Assembly: GCA_023055425.1 (NCBI GenBank)
Contig: JALGPY010000002.1
Span: 141,915,927-141,979,926, forward strand
Source of the DNA: Linanthus parryae
Lineage: Eukaryota > Streptophyta > Magnoliopsida > Ericales > Polemoniaceae
Length of the DNA stretch: 64,000 nucleotides
Direction of reading: 5' to 3'
In this document: positions 44,174-57,810 of the stretch, in pieces
Layout of the letters: the number at the start of each line of letters is the position of its first letter
Position numbering within the stretch: position 1 is the first letter of the stretch
Position numbers and translations under genes: made by a program
Notes under the pieces: generated by a model
What the model was told of the DNA's origin: nothing
Seen by the model: only the letters and a program-made list of their open reading frames with translations
Databases searched by the model: none

Positions 44174-47100
44174 CTAGAGCCAATCTGGCGCATCTCGTAT
44201 GCCTATAGATCTGGCGTGCCCTTCATGCTTTCGCTGCGCAAGAGGTTTCGTGAGCGGAGCTGAAGCATTGTCATCCGTTGGAATCTTGCACATCTTCACA
44301 TCTCCTCGATTGATCATATCACGAATAAGATGGAATCTCCTAAGTACATGATTTGATTTCTGGAGTGATCTTGGTTCCTTGGCATGTGCGATTGCCCCAG
44401 AGTTGTCACATTACAACTCTATGGGATCCACGATGCTGGGGACCACACCGAGCTCAGTGATAAACTTCTTTATCCAAACTGCCTCTTTCGCTGCTTCCGC
44501 AGCAACAATGTACTCAGCTTCTGTTGTAGAATCAGCAACTGTCCCTTGCTTGGAACTCTTCCAGCTTACAGCTCCTCCATTCAAGCAAAACACGTATCCA
44601 GACTGTGATCTATAGTCATATTTGTCGGTTTGGAAGCTTGCATCAGTGTAACCCTTTACACTTAGCTCTTCCTTACCTACAAATATCAAGAACACATCAT
44701 TAGTTCTTCTCAAGTACTTTTAGGACGTTCTTGACAGCAATCCAGTGACTCTCACCCGGATTGGACTGGTATCTGCTCACCATAGTCAACGCGTATGATA
44801 CGTCTGGTCTAGTACATTACATGGCGTACATGATGGATCCTATGGCCGAAGCATAGGGTATCCTACTCATGCGGTCCTTCTCAATCTCAATGAAGGGACA
44901 GTCATTCTTAGAAAGAGTGACTCCATGCAACATGGGCAAGAATCCCTTCTTGGAATCTTGCATGTTGAACCTTTTCAACACCTTGTCTATATATGTACTT
45001 TGACTTAGGCCTAGCAACCTTCTAGATCTATCCCTATAGATCTTTATACCAAGTATATAGGCTGCGTCTCCTAAGTCCTTCATTGCAAAGCACTTTCCTT
45101 GCCAATCTTTAACAGATTGCAAAGTAGGAATATAATTGCCAATGATTAGTATGTCATCCACATACAAGACCAGAAATACTACAGAGCTCCCACTAACCTT
45201 CTTGTAAACACAAGGCTCATCTTCGTTCTTGATGAAGTCAAACTCTTTGACTGCGTCATCAAAACGTCGATTCCAACTCCTAGAGGCTTGCTTTAATCCA
45301 TAAATGGATATTTGCAGCTTACAGACTTTACTGGCATTCTCTCGATCCTCAAAACCCTTCGGTTGTGTCATGTACACATCCTCGAGGAGGTTCCCATAAA
45401 GGAACGCTGTTTTGACATCCATTTGCCAAATCTCATAGTCGTAGTATGCTGCAACAACAAGTAGGATTCGAATGGATTTAGTTATGGCGACTGGTGAAAA
45501 GGTCTCATCATAGTCAATACCAAGAATATGTCTATACCCTTTGGCTACCAATCGCCCCTTATAGGCAACTACCTTGCCATCCATGTCGGTCTTCTTCTTG
45601 AAGACCCATTTGCACCCTATGGGTCGAGCCCCTTCGGGTGGTTCCACCAAAGTCCATACTTTGTTGGTGTACATGGAATCCATTTCGGATCTCATGGCTT
45701 CTAGCCACTTCTTAGAGTCTGGGCCTTTCATGGCCTCTCCGTAGGTCGCAGGCTCATCATCTATGAGTGGTACGTCATTGGGCTCAGTCACGAGGAGTCC
45801 ATACCTCTCTGGCTCATGACGCACTCTTCCTGATCTACGGAGTTCCTCTGTTACCTGAACGGGTTCTTCCACAACTACTTGTGGTTCCTGCTCATGTTCC
45901 ATCATCGGTTCAGTGATTTGTGGTCCTTGAATCTCTTCAAGTTCTACAGCCCTCCCACTTGCTTCTTTAGAGACAAACTCTCTTTCTAGAAACATGCCGG
46001 TCCGAGCAACAAACACTTTGTTCTCGATGGGATTGTAGAAATAATATCCTTTGGTTTCCTTAGGATATCCCACAAATTTACAATTATCCGCTTTGGGCCC
46101 GAGCTTGTCTGTTTGTAAACGTTTTACATAGACATCGCAGCCCCAAATCTTCATAAACGACACTATGGGACGCTTCCCCTTCCATATCTCATAAGGTGTC
46201 TTCATGACTGACTTGGATGGAACACGGTTAATGGTAAAAGCTGTCGTCATTAGAGCATGTCCCCAAAAGGATATCGGAAGATCTGTTTGAGACATCATAG
46301 ATCGCACCATATCTAATAGAGTGTGATTCCTCCTTTCGGACACGCCATTCCATTGTGGCGTTCTGGGTGGAGTGCGATGGGATACTATCCACACTCCATA
46401 AGATACTCATCCAACTCTTGGCTTAAGTATTCTCCTCCACGATCCGATCGTAGAGCCTTAATACTTTTTCCAAGTTTCTTCTCTACTTCATTCTTGAATT
46501 CCTTGAACAATTCAAAGGATTCGAATTTGGCCTTCATAAGGTATACAAATCCATATCTACTGAAATCATCAGTGAATGTGATGAAGTAGGTATAACCACC
46601 TCTGGCAGGCGTGGGGAATGGTCCACATACATCAGTATGTATGAGTGCCAATAACTCACTAGTCCTTTCACCTTTCTCATTGAAAGGGGACTTTGTCATT
46701 TTTCCTAATAAACAAGATTCACAAATCTCATATGATTCCAAATAATTTGAGTCTAGAAGTCCATCCTTATGGAGTCTAGATATGCGTGTCTCATTTATAT
46801 GGCCTAAACGACAGTGCCATAGATATGTAGGATTTAAATCATTAGTTTTAATCCTTTTAGTATTTATGTTATAGATTGGACTATTTAGATCAAGGATATA
46901 CAATTCATTAGAAAAATGCGCACTACAATAGCGCTTACTATCAAATAAATGGAGCAACACTTGTCCTTTATTGAAATAGAAAAAACCTTTCTCGACAAGA
47001 AATGGAAATAATATTTCTGCTCATAGCAGGCACATAATAGCAATTGTCTAATTCTAAAATAAGTCCAGAAGGCAAAGATATCTCATAAACGCCTACAGCT

Positions 47101-48100
47101 AATGCAGCAAATCTTGCTCCATTCCCGACGCGCAGGTCTATCTCCCCTTTACTCAATCTTCTACTTCTTTTCAAAACTGCACATTACGACAAATGTGAGA
47201 ACCACATCCGGTATCCAATACCCAAGACGAAGAAATATAAAGATTGACGTGTATAACATAAATACCTGGTGGTGGTGGAATCACTATTCCAAGCTTCTTA
47301 TCCTCCAGGTATTTAGGGCAATTCCTCCTTCAGTGACCCGGCTGGCTGCAGTAATGACACTCACCCTCCACGCCTCCACTAGGCTTCAGGGCTTCCTTGG
47401 ATTTTGCAACTTTCTTGCGCTTTCCTTTTGAAGTAGAGGTAACTGACTTGACATTCTTCTTATGCACCATCATTATGGCCTTTCCCTTGCCTTTCTTGAC
47501 GCTCTGTTCCGCTGTCTTTAGCATATTCAATAAGTCAGGCAAAGTCTTACTAATCTCGTTCATATTATAGTTCATGATGAACTGATTATAACTGTCAGGC
47601 AACGATTGCAAGACAAGATCAGTAGCCAAATCTTGGCCCAATGTGAACCCCAGTCTCTCAAGGTTCTCTATGTACCCGATCATTCGGAGCACATGAGGTC
47701 CTACTGGATTCCCCTCTGCAAGACTACTCTTGAATAATGCTTTAGACACCTCATAGCGCTCATGCCTAGCCTGTTCCTGAAACAATTGTTTCAAGTGTAT
47801 GATCATATCTTAGGCTTCCATATTCTCATGCTGCTTCTGAAGCTCAGGAGTCATGGTACATAGCATGAGGCAAGTCACGTCATTAGAATCATCAATATGT
47901 TTATGGCGTGCCCTCACTTCCTCTAGAAGAGACTCGTCTTGTGGTGGTGCTGGAATTTGAGTGTCCAAGACGTACAGCTTCTTTTCTTGCTTAAGGACAA
48001 TCCTTAAGTTTCTGTACCAGTCAAGCAAATTTGTTCCAGACAGTTTATCCTTCTCAAGGACAGATCGTAGGGATGAAGTCGATGCGTTGTTGTTTGCCAT
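44174..48100 (-). pseudogene. Angela gag-pol, second copy, broken
   Basis: It starts at ATG 48100 (MANNNASTSSLRSVLEKDKL) and collinearly matches the plus-strand polyprotein. Breaks: TAA in GAG (about 47812), TGA replacing Trp in the zinc knuckle (about 47328), frameshift in protease (about 46970), one-base loss in integrase (about 46395), TAA in the RT C-terminal region (about 44816), and TAA in RNase H (about 44413). The largest intact part (46394-44817) keeps YVDDILI and most of RT. It cannot encode a complete product and would depend on another copy. Confidence 0.9.
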
Positions 48101-49730
48101 TTGGAATTCTACAAAACAAAAAATGTGCAATTTTAGTATTTTGAACAATTTAACTATATTTAATAATGGCTAGATCATCAAATATAGCTCCCACTATTTT
48201 TCTCGGATTAATAGCCCTCACCATTAATGCGGAAAATATCATTATATTTTCTAGTAGGTCCAAGATCCCTTTTTCACTTCTTCTTGAGCTTGCTTTGGCA
48301 AGTCACCCAAGAATAGGTTATTTAGGTAGGAACCATTCCAATTGCATCCTATGCAACTCTTGGTCCAATTAGGTGAATAACTCTTTTATTATTTATCCCA
48401 TGGATAACCCCTAATTGTCATGCCTCTAGGCTCATCAACCCAATTGATTCTTTCCTAGTTGCGTCCAACCTCTTGCTTCAACATACACACATTACTAGCT
48501 TGTGTCGTCCGCAACACACCATGGTAAATTAAAACCGCCTTGCTTTGGCAAGCCCGAATTTTAATAAACCCTGATCATGAAGGGTGTTTTGGCAAGAGAA
48601 GGCAAAACGCAATATTTAATTGAGGGATTTTTCTTTTAAATTTTTTGGTTGATCTTATCAACATGGTCTACTTATTTGGATTGGGCTATCCACAATAAAA
48701 AACCAACCTTGTTTATTATTATCTTGTTATTGTTTTCGCTAGTCTCGCCATACACACAAAATTAAATAACAAGGCATGAATAATAAACATCCACAAACAT
48801 AAAAAGAAACGTGGCATGGATATGGCCCCTAGATTAATGATATTATCAAGCCAATGATAATATCTAATTTCCCTAAAGTGCCGAGCTCATCTCCATGTGC
48901 TCCACCATAGCTGCGCGCCTAGGGATGTCTTCTTTGTCTCTTGGCTCCTTTGGTTCTCCGATCTTCTTCTCCATGCTCTTGGTTATCATCTTAATATATC
49001 CAATTCTAGCCTAACATCTAGAATAAATAAACAACAAAAGCCTCACATGTTGAGGAGAAAAAGACGACTCGTGGGTTGTAAAACCTAATTAATTATTACA
49101 TTAATTTGATCAGCTCGCAGGCCGTAAACCAAACCACAAAGCAATAAACATCCACAATCCTAGGCCATATCCATCCACCATGCAATAAAGCACATAATAC
49201 AGTTAAAACCATTTTTTAACGCGCTTGTTTAATTTTAATGAAATTGGGTAATTAGGGTTACAACGGTCCAAGAGGTTCAAGCCAACAAGGGGCCCGAACC
49301 CCTAGGACCGCCGCCGCCACAAGGCCTGACCCTATGCCAGCCGCCCCATTGGCCCGCGGTCTTTGCTTGGCGCGCAAGGGAGGGGGCGGACGGCTAGGGT
49401 TTCGGCCCTAGTCTTCCATCCCTCTTCCTTTTTGCCCAAGCAAGGTTGTTTCCTTATGGATTTAATTCCATAAATTTATTTCCATAATTGAAAACCCCTT
49501 TTAAGTCATGTGCCCATGAACCCTAATTTTTCAAGAACCCAATTATACACATCTTATGTGATTAAACTCACCAATTCTAACATCCAATGTTAAAATGGAT
49601 CTTTTTTGATTGAATCAAATTCAATTTTGCATCTACTATGCCAATTAATTTCAGTTTTCGCGTAATAAACAATAGTACGGTGTGTAAACTGAAATCGTAA
49701 CATAGACATCATGTTATGCTCTACGACCTG
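48101..49730 (-). other. Angela 5' leader
   Basis: The interval between the primer site and GAG start is a ~1.6-kb leader, as expected for Angela/BARE-type elements. Small open stretches here are not conserved features. Confidence 0.75.
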
Positions 49731-49744
49731 TGGCTCTAATACCA
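49731..49744 (-). other. Primer-binding site of the Angela element
   Basis: On minus it reads TGGTATTAGAGCCA, one mismatch from the initiator Met tRNA complement, one base inside LTR B. Confidence 0.9.
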
Positions 49745-49745
49745 C

Positions 49746-51172
49746 TGTTGGGTTTTGAAGTAGGTAACGCAGCGGAATAACAAAAATTTAATTCCTACTT
49801 CAATGCCCACCACGGATCGTCAGGAGGAGACATCATAACATGATAAGAGACATAGTATTGTGTACCTTTTGATTTGTGAGATCACACGAAGAATGATGTC
49901 CTCGTCTCTAAGGTTGATCCACGTCTAGAGGTGAGATCTAGATTCTTCTTTCAGAAAAGTGCTAGCTTGAACCCGGAGGAAGAGTAAAGAAGATCAAAGC
50001 AACAAAGGAACAAAAGGTGGATCGGCCTCCTCTTTGAGCCGACGGGAGGGGCGGACGGGCTAGGGTTTCGGCCCTAGCTTTGTCTTGCTCTCTCTTTTTC
50101 TCTCTCCCACTCAATTTGTTATGTCTAATAACATTAGTATGGGAAGGAAGCTAAAGCCTCCTTATATACTCCAACAACTCCTTGTTGTTTCCATAAAAGA
50201 GTTTCCTAATTCTAGATGAACTAGAACTATTCCCTTCCTTGCAAATTAGTCCTACTAAGTTTGAAAGGTGTTGCACAATGATCCTTCTATTAATTAATCA
50301 TTATTAATTAATCCCAAATCTAGCTCTACTCTATTTGACGTGTGACCCCATAGGTTTCTATATAGTTTGTAGTAACTCTTACTAACATGGAGCGGTGTCT
50401 AGCATCACATCCATGCCACCCAACCAATAGAAATAGTCAGTGATCCCGACAAACCTCTTGTGCCCAATATGTCATATTGCACCATCCCTTTATCTCCATA
50501 TCCGGATTGGACTCGAGACATACATCGTCACACTCGTATATCCAATCCATAGTTCCTCGATCTTCGGAATATGCTTATGCTTGCAGATAACATCAATATC
50601 TCTATATTGATTTATCTGAGTCTGGCCAGACATTCAATAAGACTCATCCCTCGAGTGGTCGTGGATATTTACCCCCATTATGTGGGAGGGATAAATCCTA
50701 TCTACATCACTACGATCTCTAAGCTTGATTCCTATCACGCCCGATAGCTATCTTTATGATTACCCAGTTACGGTGTAACGTTTGATAACGTCAAAGCGCA
50801 ATATTCCACAACTAGAGTATCTAGTGACTTCAAGTCTAAGGATTGCAATTATATTAGCACTACGAAAAGCGATTGTGACCTGACATAATCTAATGTATCC
50901 ATTTCGTTGTGGGTCAATCCAGTATGCCATTACTCCTAATGCATACCCATGTGTTAAACTTGATATCTCCATATCAATCTACCCACATACTAGTCTATAT
51001 TTGATCGTCCTATTAATCAATATAGTGGACTAGCGATATTTAAGATAAACAACATATTTTATCTAAGGACTTCATTATATTAAATATCACAATATATAAT
51101 AAATGAATATTTTAGCCAAAAAACATTGTTTACACTAAATCTACGATTGCCTCTAGGGCATCTATTCCAACA
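49746..51172 (-). repeat. Angela LTR B (shared middle LTR)
   Basis: It serves as 5' LTR of the copy at 44174-48100 (primer site on its left) and as 3' LTR of the truncated copy on its right (polypurine tract at 51173-51182). On minus it starts TGTTGGAATAGATGCCC and ends AAAACCCAACA. Confidence 0.95.
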
Positions 51173-51184
51173 GTCTCCACTTTG

Positions 51185-51865
51185 CACTAGAGCCAATCTG
51201 GCGCATCTCGTATTCTTATGGCGTGCCCTTCATGCTTTCACTGCGCAAGAGGTTTCGTGAGCGGATCTGAAGCATTGTCATCCGTTAGAATCTTGCACAT
51301 CTTCACATCTCCTCGATTGATCATATCACGAATAAGATGGAATCTCCTAAGTACATGCTTTGATTTCTGGAGTGATCTTGGTTCCTTGGCCTGTGCAATT
51401 TCCCCATAGTTTTCAAAGTACAACTCTATGGGATCCACGATGCTAGGGACCACACCGAGCTCAGTGATAAACTTCTTTATCCAAACTGCCTCTTTCGCTG
51501 CTTCTGCAGCACCAATGTACTCAGCTTCTGTTGTAGAATCAGCAACTGTCCCTTTCTTGGAATTCTTCCAGCTTACAGCTCCTCCATTCAGGCAAAACAC
51601 GTATCCAGACTGCGATCTGTAGTCATCTTTGTCGGTTTGGAAGCTTGCATCAGTGTAACCCTTTACACTTAGCTCTTCCTTACCTCCAAATATCAATAAC
51701 AAATACTTAGTTCTTCTCAAGTACTTTTAGGATGTTCTTAACAGCAATCCAGTGACTCTCACTCGGATTGGACTAGTATCTGCTCACCATACTCAACACG
51801 TATGATACGTCTGGTCTAGTACATAACATGGCGTACATTATGGATCCTACGCCCGAAGCATTATT
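51185..51865 (-). pseudogene. Angela RT end and RNase H, first copy, truncated
   Basis: On minus it runs from VGSIMYAMLCTRPD through SKKGTVADSTTEAEYIGAAEA and VLRRFHLIRDMI to the polyprotein C-terminus. Everything from the start of RT back through GAG to within the 5' LTR is deleted. The join to LTR C is at about 51865. The stretch 51238-51720 is open. Confidence 0.9.
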
Positions 51866-51978
51866 TAACTAAGGACTTCATTATATTAAATATCACAATA
51901 TATAATAAATGAATATTCTAGCCAAAAAACAATGTTCACACTAAATCTACGATTGCCTCTAGGGAATCTATTCCAACA
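51866..51978 (-). repeat. Angela LTR C, 113-bp fragment (5' edge)
   Basis: On minus it starts TGTTGGAATAGATTCCCTAGAG and follows the LTR for about 113 bp before the deletion. It marks the true right border of the tandem insertion, next to GTCTT. Confidence 0.9.
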
Positions 51979-51983
51979 GTCTT
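51979..51983 (+). other. Target-site duplication GTCTT, right copy
   Basis: Matches 42726-42730. The interrupted SIRE frame resumes directly after it. Confidence 0.85.
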
Positions 51984-53320
51984 TAGTAACATTGAAATAT
52001 CTGAAGAATAGTTTGACAGCCGCTAAGTGAGACTCCTTTGGGTCAGCTTGAAATCTAGCAAACATATAGACATTAAACATAATAGATGGCCTACTAGCTG
52101 TGAGATAAAGTAGTGAACCTGTCATACCCTTGAATTCTTTTTGGTTCACATTCTTACCATTCTGATCCTCTTCTAAGAATAAAGTAGAACTCACTGGACT
52201 TTTAGCAACCTTGGATTGAGACATATTGTACTTATTCAGCGAATCCCTGATATACTTGTTCTGATGTAGGAAAATTTCTTTCTTCATTTGATGAACATGA
52301 AGTCCAAGAAAGGAATTTCACTCTCCCATTAAGCTCATTTCAAATTCCCTACACATAAGACTTGAGAACTCATTGGATAGAGCATCGTTAGTAGCACCAA
52401 ACAAAATATCTTCCACATAAATTTGTACTACTAGGATGTCTTTCTCATGTGTTTTGATTAAAAATGTTGTATGAACCAAACCTCTTTTAAAACCATTTTC
52501 AAGGAGATAATTAGATAGTCTTTCATACCAAGCCCATGGAGCTTGTTAAAGGCCATAAAGAGTTTTATCAAGTTTGAAAACGTGATTAAGGAAATCATAA
52601 CTTTCAAAACCAGGAGGTTGACCAACATAAACTTCTTCTTGCAAATATCCATTTAGGAAAGCACATTTGAAATATATTTGAAAAAGTTTAATGTTCTTGT
52701 AAGAAGCAAATGCAAGTAACATTCAAATGGCTTCTAAGATTTCTATAGGAGCAAAAGTGTCCACATAATCACTACCTTCTTCTTCAGATAGCCCTGAGCC
52801 ACAAGTCTGTCTTTGTTTATGATACTTACCATTTTCATCCAGCTAGTTTCTGAATACCCACATAGTTCCAATCAAAGACTGGTTCTTTGGAGCATGAACC
52901 AAATTCCACACTTTGTTCCTCTCAAACTCATTTAACTTGCTTTGCACAGTAATAATCCAGTCTGCCTCTTATAATGCCTCTTTCACTTTTTTGGTTATAC
53001 AGTAGAAACAAAAGCATTAAAAGCACAAATGTTCTTTAGTTGAGATCTAGTTTGTGTACCATTTGATGGATCAAAAATGATGTTTTCCACTGGATGAGCT
53101 GATCAATATATGAGCGTTTTCCTTTGACTCTATGGTTGTGGTTCTCCAGGAAGCTTTTCAAGGCCATGAGAAGTTGATGCAGTGGTTGTTCCTTTCTATG
53201 TTCCTTGAGATTCATTTTCAAGGCTTTGAGAACCATATTCAAGGCTTTGAAAAACCTTTGTGTGTTTCTGCAGACCAGTGTTACTACTGTTCTTTGTATT
53301 AGCTTCATCATCTGAATCAT
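51984..53320 (-). pseudogene. SIRE reverse transcriptase region
   Basis: On minus it includes a block with MKKEIFLHQNKYIRDSLNKY (RT C-terminal) and, further upstream, VVQIYVEDILFGA. The RT active-site motif YVDD here reads YVED, a conservative change of the first catalytic Asp. Other blocks are frameshifted (52458-52652). At least two frame breaks separate them. Non-functional. Confidence 0.8.
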
Positions 53321-54560
53321 GCTTGTTCAAGTTCAAATCTGCAATACCTTCAATCAAAGAACCATCATTACTTTCATCAAAGATAACATGAATACTTTTC
53401 TCGACAACTTAGGTTCTCTTGTTAAGAACTCTGTAGGCTTTTCTTGTCAAAGATTAACCAAGAAAAACACTTTCATAGCTTCTGGCATCAAACTTGCCAA
53501 GATTATCTTTACCGTTTTTGTGAACAAAGCAAGTGCAGCCAAAATGTTTGAAATAAAAAATATTTGGCTTTCTTACTTGAAACAACTCATAAGGAGTTCT
53601 TTCAAATAGATCTAATCAAGCACATGCTCAAAATGTAATTGGCAGTATTGACAGCTTCTGTCCAGAAAGATTTTGGCAAATGATTTTCCAAAAGCATTGT
53701 CGTAGACATATCTTCAAGAATCCTGTTTTTACTTTCAACTACTCCATTCTGCTGAGGAGTTAAAGGAGCTGAAAAAATTGTGAGAAATACCATGCTTGAC
53801 ATAGAACAAACCAAATTCTAGCTGATGAAATTCTCTACCATGATCACTTTTGATATAGGAAGCAATAGGTAGGTTTTTAGAAGTCGGTAACTTTTAAAAA
53901 AGCTTTGAAAATTCAGACTTTGCTTCAGACTTTCTCTTAAGAACATAACCCAAGTAAATCTAGCGGAATCATCAACAACAACTAGCATGTATGTCTTACC
54001 CTTTGGAGTTTTGACTCTCATAGGACCATACAATTCATATGGAGCAGTTCAATAGGTCTAAAAGTACTTACAAAGTCATTTGGCTTAAAAGAGCTCCTTG
54101 TCTGCTTAACTTGAGCACTGGCTTTTCATACCTCTTCATCCTTGAACTTCAAGGATGGCAATCCTCTGACTAAGTCTTTAGAAACTAGTTTATTCAGAGT
54201 ATGCAAACTGATATGTCCAAGCTTTCTGTGCCAAAGCTTTGAATCCTCTTTCAAGGCTTTGAGACACTTCAGACTTTTTCCTGTAACATGGTTAGTATTC
54301 AAAGAAAAAACATTGTTTGACCTAGGAGCAGTGAGGATGCAATCACCAGATTTCTCATCTCACATTTATCCTTGTCAAATATTATCTTGTTGCCTTTGTC
54401 ACAAAGCTGAGAAACACTAACCAAATTAAACTTCAAACCATCAACTAAATAAACATCAGAAATAGAATATGCAGAGTTACTACCACCTTTACCAATGCCA
54501 ACAATTTTTCACTTCCCTTTGTCATCAAGTGTGATTATTCCTCCAGATTACTCTTCTAGT
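53321..54560 (-). pseudogene. SIRE integrase and pre-integrase region
   Basis: On minus: an integrase block with YGPMRVKTPKGKTYMLVVVD and SARFTWVMFLRES (about 53900-54033), then SAPLTPQQNGVVESKNRILED (about 53700-53770), which holds the catalytic-Glu region, and FWTEAVNTANYIL. The pre-integrase and protease lie near 54150-54560 with frame breaks. Copia order is kept. Confidence 0.8.
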
Positions 54561-55900
54561 TCAATAAATGTAGAGCTCTTACCACTCATGTGTCTAGAAC
54601 AACCCCTGTCCATAATCTACTTTTGACCCTTATTCTTGGTTACAACCAGCATATACAATCAGTGCCTTACCCAAATTTTAGACCATGTGTTATATTTGGA
54701 TTCATACTCAGGATTAACCATGTTAGGGGGTCTGATCCCTTTCTGAACCCAAATTTGCCTTACCTATCCCTTAAGATGAAATGAAACAGTAATCCTCGTG
54801 ATGTGAGGTCATGTTCTTCTGAAAGGACATGTCAATTTAACATGACCAAGTTTGTCACAGTAAAATCACTTAGGAGAATGTTTACTACTAGCTTTCACAA
54901 AACTGGTATTGATATTTCTAGGAAATTTTGGATTGTATCTAGTACCATGTTTGTGAACTGAGTGTAAACTTCCTCCAAGCATCAAGTAGAGGTTGTGTTA
55001 TGAACTAATTTTTTCATAAATTTCTATAATTCCTCAAGTTTCTCAGAGAGTAATATCTTATGTTCCTCTAACTCATCATGCTGATGTTTTAGAGCAACAA
55101 AATTGTCATTTAAACTGATAAAACTTCTTTGACCTGAGTTTTCAAGGCTTTGAAAGTAGTTTGCAAAGATTTGAAATATCTATCAGATTTCGACTTAGAA
55201 ACTTCAAGAGTTTTGTTTTGACATACCAAGTCCAAATTTTCTTTTTCTTGCTCATGAACCTTTACCTTCAAAGAGTTTATCTCACCTCTTTAACTCTCTT
55301 CATTCATGAGCATGCTTTTCAAGATCTCAGACAGCACATCAGAGGAACTAGACATTAAATTTTTCACCATTACCCCAATGTGTTTGTCTGGGATTTCCTT
55401 CTCATCATGCTCAGCCATAAGAGACAAGTTAGCCTGATCCTCTTCTGAATCTAAGTCACTAGTGGAATCAGAATCACTACAGGATGCAACCATGGTTTTC
55501 TTTATTCTTTATTTTGTCCATGTCCTTCTTTGGATAGTGCTTATTCTTCTTGTGAGGACAATCTCTTACCAAATGATCAGCGTCTCCACATCCAAAAAAG
55601 TTTAGTCCTTTAGGTTTATTTGAATAGGAGGAGGACTTACCTTTGTAGTCTTTGCTGCTTGATGATTTATATATGTCTCTATTATAGTCCTTGTTTCCAA
55701 AGTTTGTATTCATCTTGAGAATCCTGGTCAATGCTTTGGAAATCAGTGAAAAAGGATCTTCATCGTCTTCATCCTTTTCAGGGCATTGAATACGCTCACT
55801 CTCTTTAGATTTGAGTGCCAGATTCCTGACATTTTCAGAGAGTTATCCATCCACATCATTCATGGAGATTTCATGAGTGAGGAGCTTTCCCTGTAAGTCT
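54561..55900 (-). pseudogene. SIRE protease to zinc-knuckle region
   Basis: On minus, a zinc knuckle FGCGDADHLVRDCP lies at about 55540-55600 in the open stretch 55477-55731, followed by an acidic and coiled-coil-like stretch. The protease between 54450 and 54600 is degraded. Confidence 0.65.
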
Positions 55901-56484
55901 TCAACTGATGTTATCTTTGGTTCTCATTTAGCCTTTGGAAGACTTCTCAGTATCTTCCTGAATTTTTCTTCATTTGAGAAAGATTTTCCCAAAGGATCCA
56001 GATTGTTGACTATATTAGTGAACCTATTGAACATGACCTTGATTGATTCATCTGCATTCATCTTGAATAGCTCATATTGCCTCAGAAAGATGATGATAAT
56101 CTCTGTCTGCTTGAATTGGTTGGTTCCTTCACAAGTAACCACCACTTTGTCCCATATTTCCTCTGCACTCTTGCAAGTAGAAATCCTGTTAAATTCATCT
56201 GCATTCAAAGCACAATACAATAAGTTCATACTTCTATAATTCTTAGAAAGCTTTTCTAATTCAGTAGTACAAATAGAGTCTTCAGATTTGGGAGTTTTAA
56301 TCCCCTCTCTTTCTGTATAGAAGATATAAGGTCCATTCTCAATGATAGACCACAATTCCATGTCTTTTTCAACGATGAACATCTTCATCAGAGATTTCCG
56401 GTGCACACAGTTATCTCCACAATACAAATGAGGTATGTTTGCAGCTCTTTCTTGTGAGAAACTACTTTCACCTACATTACTCAT
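55901..56484 (-). pseudogene. SIRE GAG, N-terminal part
   Basis: ATG at 56484 opens MSNVGESSFSQERAAN. It contains SAEEIWDKVVVTCEGTNQFK and YELFKMNADESIKVMFNRFT, then LDPLGKSFSNEEKFRKILRSL, a block typical of SIRE/Maximus GAG. A TGA at about 55924 ends the open frame, and GAG-like coding continues beyond it. Confidence 0.85.
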
Positions 56485-56517
56485 GATCACAAGATTATTA
56501 TATCTAAACAGTATACA

Positions 56518-56530
56518 GGCTCTGATACCA
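56518..56530 (-). other. Primer-binding site of the SIRE element
   Basis: On minus it reads TGGTATCAGAGCC, an exact initiator Met tRNA complement, 2 bp inside the LTR edge at 56533. Confidence 0.95.
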
Positions 56531-56532
56531 AT

Positions 56533-57810
56533 TGAAGTGTGTAAGTAGGTACAAGACATGATCAAATATACTCTATAAGGGGTGTGAATAGAGTATAGCA
56601 ACTTTTGCTAAAAGAGTGGTTTTAAAAAATAAACAGAAAGTTTGAGAAGTTTTCCATAGCTTTGAATTCAGTTTCAAAGCTTTGAACTAAAAACATATAG
56701 TTTGAACCCTCTGAAGATTTTCAAGGCTTTTAAAGGCTTTTCAAAGCTTTGAAAATTTCCAGTTCAGTGACAGTCTGCAAGCAAGTAAAGAACTGAAATG
56801 TAAAGAGAAAGTCACAAGTATTTGTTACGAAGTTCGGCCACCAAAAGGCCTACTCTCATCCTGAGGGATCTGATCTCTCTAGGATTTCAACAACTTTTTA
56901 TTTATCAATAGCTAAGACCTATATCTCAGAACTAAGAGAATTGCCTTAATCTTATACCAGCCTGTGGTTCTCTCTAAGCTATCTAGTTACAGCTTCAACT
57001 ACTTGATAAAATAAGATTCTCTTTTGTTCTTCTTTAACAACTCAATGAGAATAGGATGTAAAATACTTATCATGAATTTTGATGAATAAATAGATTAAGC
57101 ACAGATGAAGAACACTGTGAAAGATAGTGAAGCTGTAGAAGCTTGGAAGTGTTCTTCTGGACAGGAATAGATTGAGTGATGAGTGTTGATCTTCTTCTTT
57201 GATGCTCTCTCAATCTGGACGTATATATATGAGTGTATAATTCATTATGTAACTCTGTCTCTTCCAGCCTCTATTCAAATTGAACTTATGTAGAAATACT
57301 ACAGCAGAAATCCCTAAAATCAGCAACTAAATCTTGATTCTCAATAGATCTTTTCCAACAGTTGTGAGCTTGATTTTCTCCACTGATTTTGAGTATAATC
57401 TTCACCTGCAAAGATTTAAGACAAGATCTGAACATATCCCATAAAATTAGCTAGGCAAATAGTGATCTGTTTGGCAAGCCTCTAATCGGAACCATATTCT
57501 AGATACTCAGATTATTTTCAAAGCTTCTCAAAGATTTGAACCTGCAAAAAAAAGTTAGAACACAATATATCTAACAGACAGTTTAATCAGAACATAAGAA
57601 ACTGTTTGGAATTCCTGCAATCAGATAGTTAAATATTTTCCTGCAAATCAGAACTTTAGAAAGCACAGATAATTTGTCTTTCATCACACACACAAAAACT
57701 AGTTCATGACTTAAGAGACAAAACTCCCCCACAGTTCAACACATGTCCTCTGAGGATATTCAAAGCTTAGGATCCAGTTTAATGGCTTTGAAACAAGAGT
57801 TGAGTTAACA
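56533..57810 (-). repeat. 5' LTR of SIRE-type Copia element (1278 bp)
   Basis: On minus it starts TGTTAACTCAACTC and ends CTTACACACTTCA, matching 38704-39968. A short insertion (AAGCTTAGGATCCAG-like, about 57761-57785) distinguishes it from the partner. Confidence 0.95.

Noticed and set aside
49731..49744. tRNA-like sequence at this and the other primer sites (9711, 38271, 56518)
   Set aside because: Only 12-14 bases complementary to the tRNA 3' end and directly beside LTRs; these are primer-binding sites, not tRNA genes.
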